Shown here in pieces: positions 4,602 to 5,677 of a stretch of DNA of 5,677 nucleotides. The position numbers and the translations under genes were made by a program. This DNA is from Proteobacteria bacterium SG_bin5. GTDB lineage: Bacteria > Pseudomonadota > Alphaproteobacteria > Sphingomonadales > Sphingomonadaceae. The notes under the pieces were generated by a model, which ran no database searches, had not been told where the DNA came from, and saw only the letters and a program-made list of their open reading frames with translations. Numbering within the stretch: the stretch's first letter is position 1; each line of letters opens with the position of its first letter. The stretch is taken from the NCBI GenBank assembly GCA_002083475.1, contig LWDI01000024.1, positions 1 to 5,677 on the forward strand. Reading direction: 5' to 3'.

Positions 4602-5602
4602 CCAGCCGCCTTTCGACCCTGATGGCGCGCGGCGCCGCTTTTCTCGGCAGTGAGCACGCGATCCTGTGCGGCGCGATGTCGTGGGTGTCCGAGCGCCATC
4701 TCGTCGCCGCCGTTTCGAACGCGGGCGCCTTCGGGCTCATCGCGGCGGGGGCGATGCCGCCCGCGCTGCTCGATGCCGAGATCGCCGCGACCAAGGCGCT
4801 CACGGCGCGGCCGTTCGGGGTGAACCTCATCACCCTCCACCCGCAGCTCGACGAACTGATCGACGTCTGCGGCCGGAACGGCGTGACGCACATCGTGCTC
4901 GCGGGCGGGCTCCCCCCGGCGGGGGCGATCGAGCGGATCAAGGGCATCGGCGCGAAACTCCTATGCTTCGCCCCCGCGCTCGCGCTCGCCAAGAAGCTGA
5001 TCCGCTCGGGCGTCGACGCGCTGGTGATCGAGGGGAGCGAGGCGGGCGGGCATATCGGGCCGGTCTCGACCGGCGTGCTCGCGCAGGAAATCCTGCCCGT
5101 GGTCGCGGCTGACGTGCCGGTGTTCGTCGCGGGCGGCATCGGGCGCGGCGCGGCGATCGCGTCTTATCTGGAGATGGGCGCGGCCGGGGTGCAGCTCGGC
5201 ACGCGCTTCGCCTGCGCGACCGAAAGCATCGCCCATCCCAATTTCAAAAAAGCCTTTTTCCGCGCCTCGGCGCGCGACGCGGTGGCGAGCGTCCAGCTCG
5301 ACCCGCGCCTGCCGGTGATCCCGGTGCGCGCGCTCAAGAACGCAGGCACCGAGGCATTCGTCGCCAAGCAGCGCGAAGTCGCCGCCGCGCTCGACGCGGG
5401 CGCGCTCGACATGGCGGCGGCGCAGCTCGAAATCGAGCATTATTGGGCGGGCGCCCTGCGCCGCGCGGTGATCGAGGGCGATGTCGAGCAGGGCAGTTTG
5501 ATGGCCGGGCAATCGGTCGGGATGGTGACGCGCGAGGAGCCCGTCGCCGAAATCGTCGCGACGCTGATCGCCGAGGCGACCGAGGCGCTCGAACGGCGCT
5601 AG
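4598..5602 (+). CDS. NAD(P)H-dependent flavin oxidoreductase, nitronate monooxygenase/FabK-like
   Basis: A 334-aa FMN-dependent TIM-barrel protein of the nitronate monooxygenase (2-nitropropane dioxygenase)/enoyl-ACP reductase FabK family. Landmarks: AILCGAMSWVSERHLVAAVSN (21-41) and AGAFGLIAAGAM (42-53) at the N-terminus; EGSEAGGHIG (145-154), where His152 is the position of the catalytic base in nitronate monooxygenases; FVAGGIGRG (176-184) and GAAGVQLGTRF (194-204) binding the FMN phosphate; and GQSVGMV (304-310) near the C-terminus. It may oxidise nitronates or act as a reductase; members of this subgroup are often annotated only as flavin oxidoreductase, and sequence alone does not decide. 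I chose the ATG at 4598, which overlaps the vapC stop (ATGA); an in-frame TTG at 4589 would add three residues. It is probably cotranscribed with vapBC or from readthrough out of lysC. Confidence 0.9.
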   Translation: MTSRLSTLMARGAAFLGSEHAILCGAMSWVSERHLVAAVSNAGAFGLIAAGAMPPALLDAEIAATKALTARPFGVNLITLHPQLDELIDVCGRNGVTHIVLAGGLPPAGAIERIKGIGAKLLCFAPALALAKKLIRSGVDALVIEGSEAGGHIGPVSTGVLAQEILPVVAADVPVFVAGGIGRGAAIASYLEMGAAGVQLGTRFACATESIAHPNFKKAFFRASARDAVASVQLDPRLPVIPVRALKNAGTEAFVAKQREVAAALDAGALDMAAAQLEIEHYWAGALRRAVIEGDVEQGSLMAGQSVGMVTREEPVAEIVATLIAEATEALERR

Positions 5603-5616
5603 AGCTGTTTGCGATT

Positions 5617-5626
5617 GAACCGGTTC
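5617..5626. repeat. Perfect 10-bp palindrome GAACCGGTTC after the flavin oxidoreductase gene
   Basis: GAACCGGTTC reads the same on both strands and sits immediately before the 11-bp hairpin. With the preceding AGAGCTGTTTGCGATT (5601-5616) it resembles extragenic repeats I recall from sphingomonad and related genomes, but one copy in one window cannot prove repetition. It could also add to the terminator structure. Confidence 0.4.
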
Positions 5627-5654
5627 GCTCCTCCCCTGTAAGGGGAGGAGCTTT
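5627..5654 (+). terminator. Hairpin, likely rho-independent terminator or intergenic palindromic repeat
   Basis: GCTCCTCCCCT (5627-5637) and AGGGGAGGAGC (5641-5651) are exact reverse complements, giving an 11-bp stem with a GTA loop. Only three T follow (5652-5654), then CTCC, so the U-tract is short. The position 25 bp after the flavin oxidoreductase stop fits the end of the transcript. As the stem is symmetric it could also serve a gene arriving from the right. Similar CTCCCC/GGGGAG hairpins are common between genes in alphaproteobacteria. Confidence 0.6.
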
Positions 5655-5677
5655 CTCCGTCGAGCCATTGATTCGGT

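Noticed and set aside
4961..5668. 235-codon minus-strand frame opposite the flavin oxidoreductase
   Set aside because: Arg/His/Asp-rich shadow of a gene with clear FMN-binding motifs.

Overview
The window is very GC-rich, densely packed coding DNA with strong G/C preference at third codon positions. The protein sequences (a UbiG-type methyltransferase, a short monofunctional aspartate kinase with two ACT domains, a FabK/nitronate-monooxygenase-like flavoprotein, a tandem retropepsin-like protease) look alphaproteobacterial, most like Sphingomonadaceae. This placement is from recognition of the proteins, not from a database search. UbiG implies a ubiquinone-based respiratory chain. No rRNA, tRNA, CRISPR array, transposase or integrase was seen.

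Left half, minus strand (reading leftwards from about 2547): a small unrecognised protein (95-96 aa), a HEPN-fold protein whose start lies inside the end of the small gene (14 bp overlap), ubiG 16 bp further on, and 40 bp beyond it an exported tandem aspartyl protease that runs off the left edge just as a PDZ-like domain begins. The spacing suggests one four-gene transcript. The HEPN gene is clearly less GC-rich than its neighbours. The HEPN/small-protein pair has the layout of a toxin-antitoxin or defence-type accessory module sitting between ubiG and lysC.

The 130 bp gap at about 2548-2677 separates the two divergent units and holds weak promoter candidates in both directions.

Right half, plus strand: lysC (aspartate kinase, first step of the lysine/threonine/methionine/DAP pathway), with a possible internal start for a regulatory beta subunit. 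It is followed by a complete vapBC toxin-antitoxin operon: an AbrB-fold antitoxin and a PIN-domain RNase toxin. Immediately before vapB is a near-perfect 17-bp palindrome overlapping a good -35/-10 pair, placed so that transcription would begin at the A of the vapB ATG; this looks like an autoregulated, leaderless TA promoter. A flavin-dependent oxidoreductase gene overlaps the vapC stop by ATGA and ends the unit. A GC-rich perfect hairpin 25 bp after it is a likely terminator or part of an intergenic repeat.

The most interesting point is that a housekeeping biosynthetic gene (lysC) is bracketed by two accessory two-gene modules of RNase/TA type, each closely coupled to a metabolic gene downstream (HEPN pair to ubiG, vapBC to the flavin oxidoreductase).
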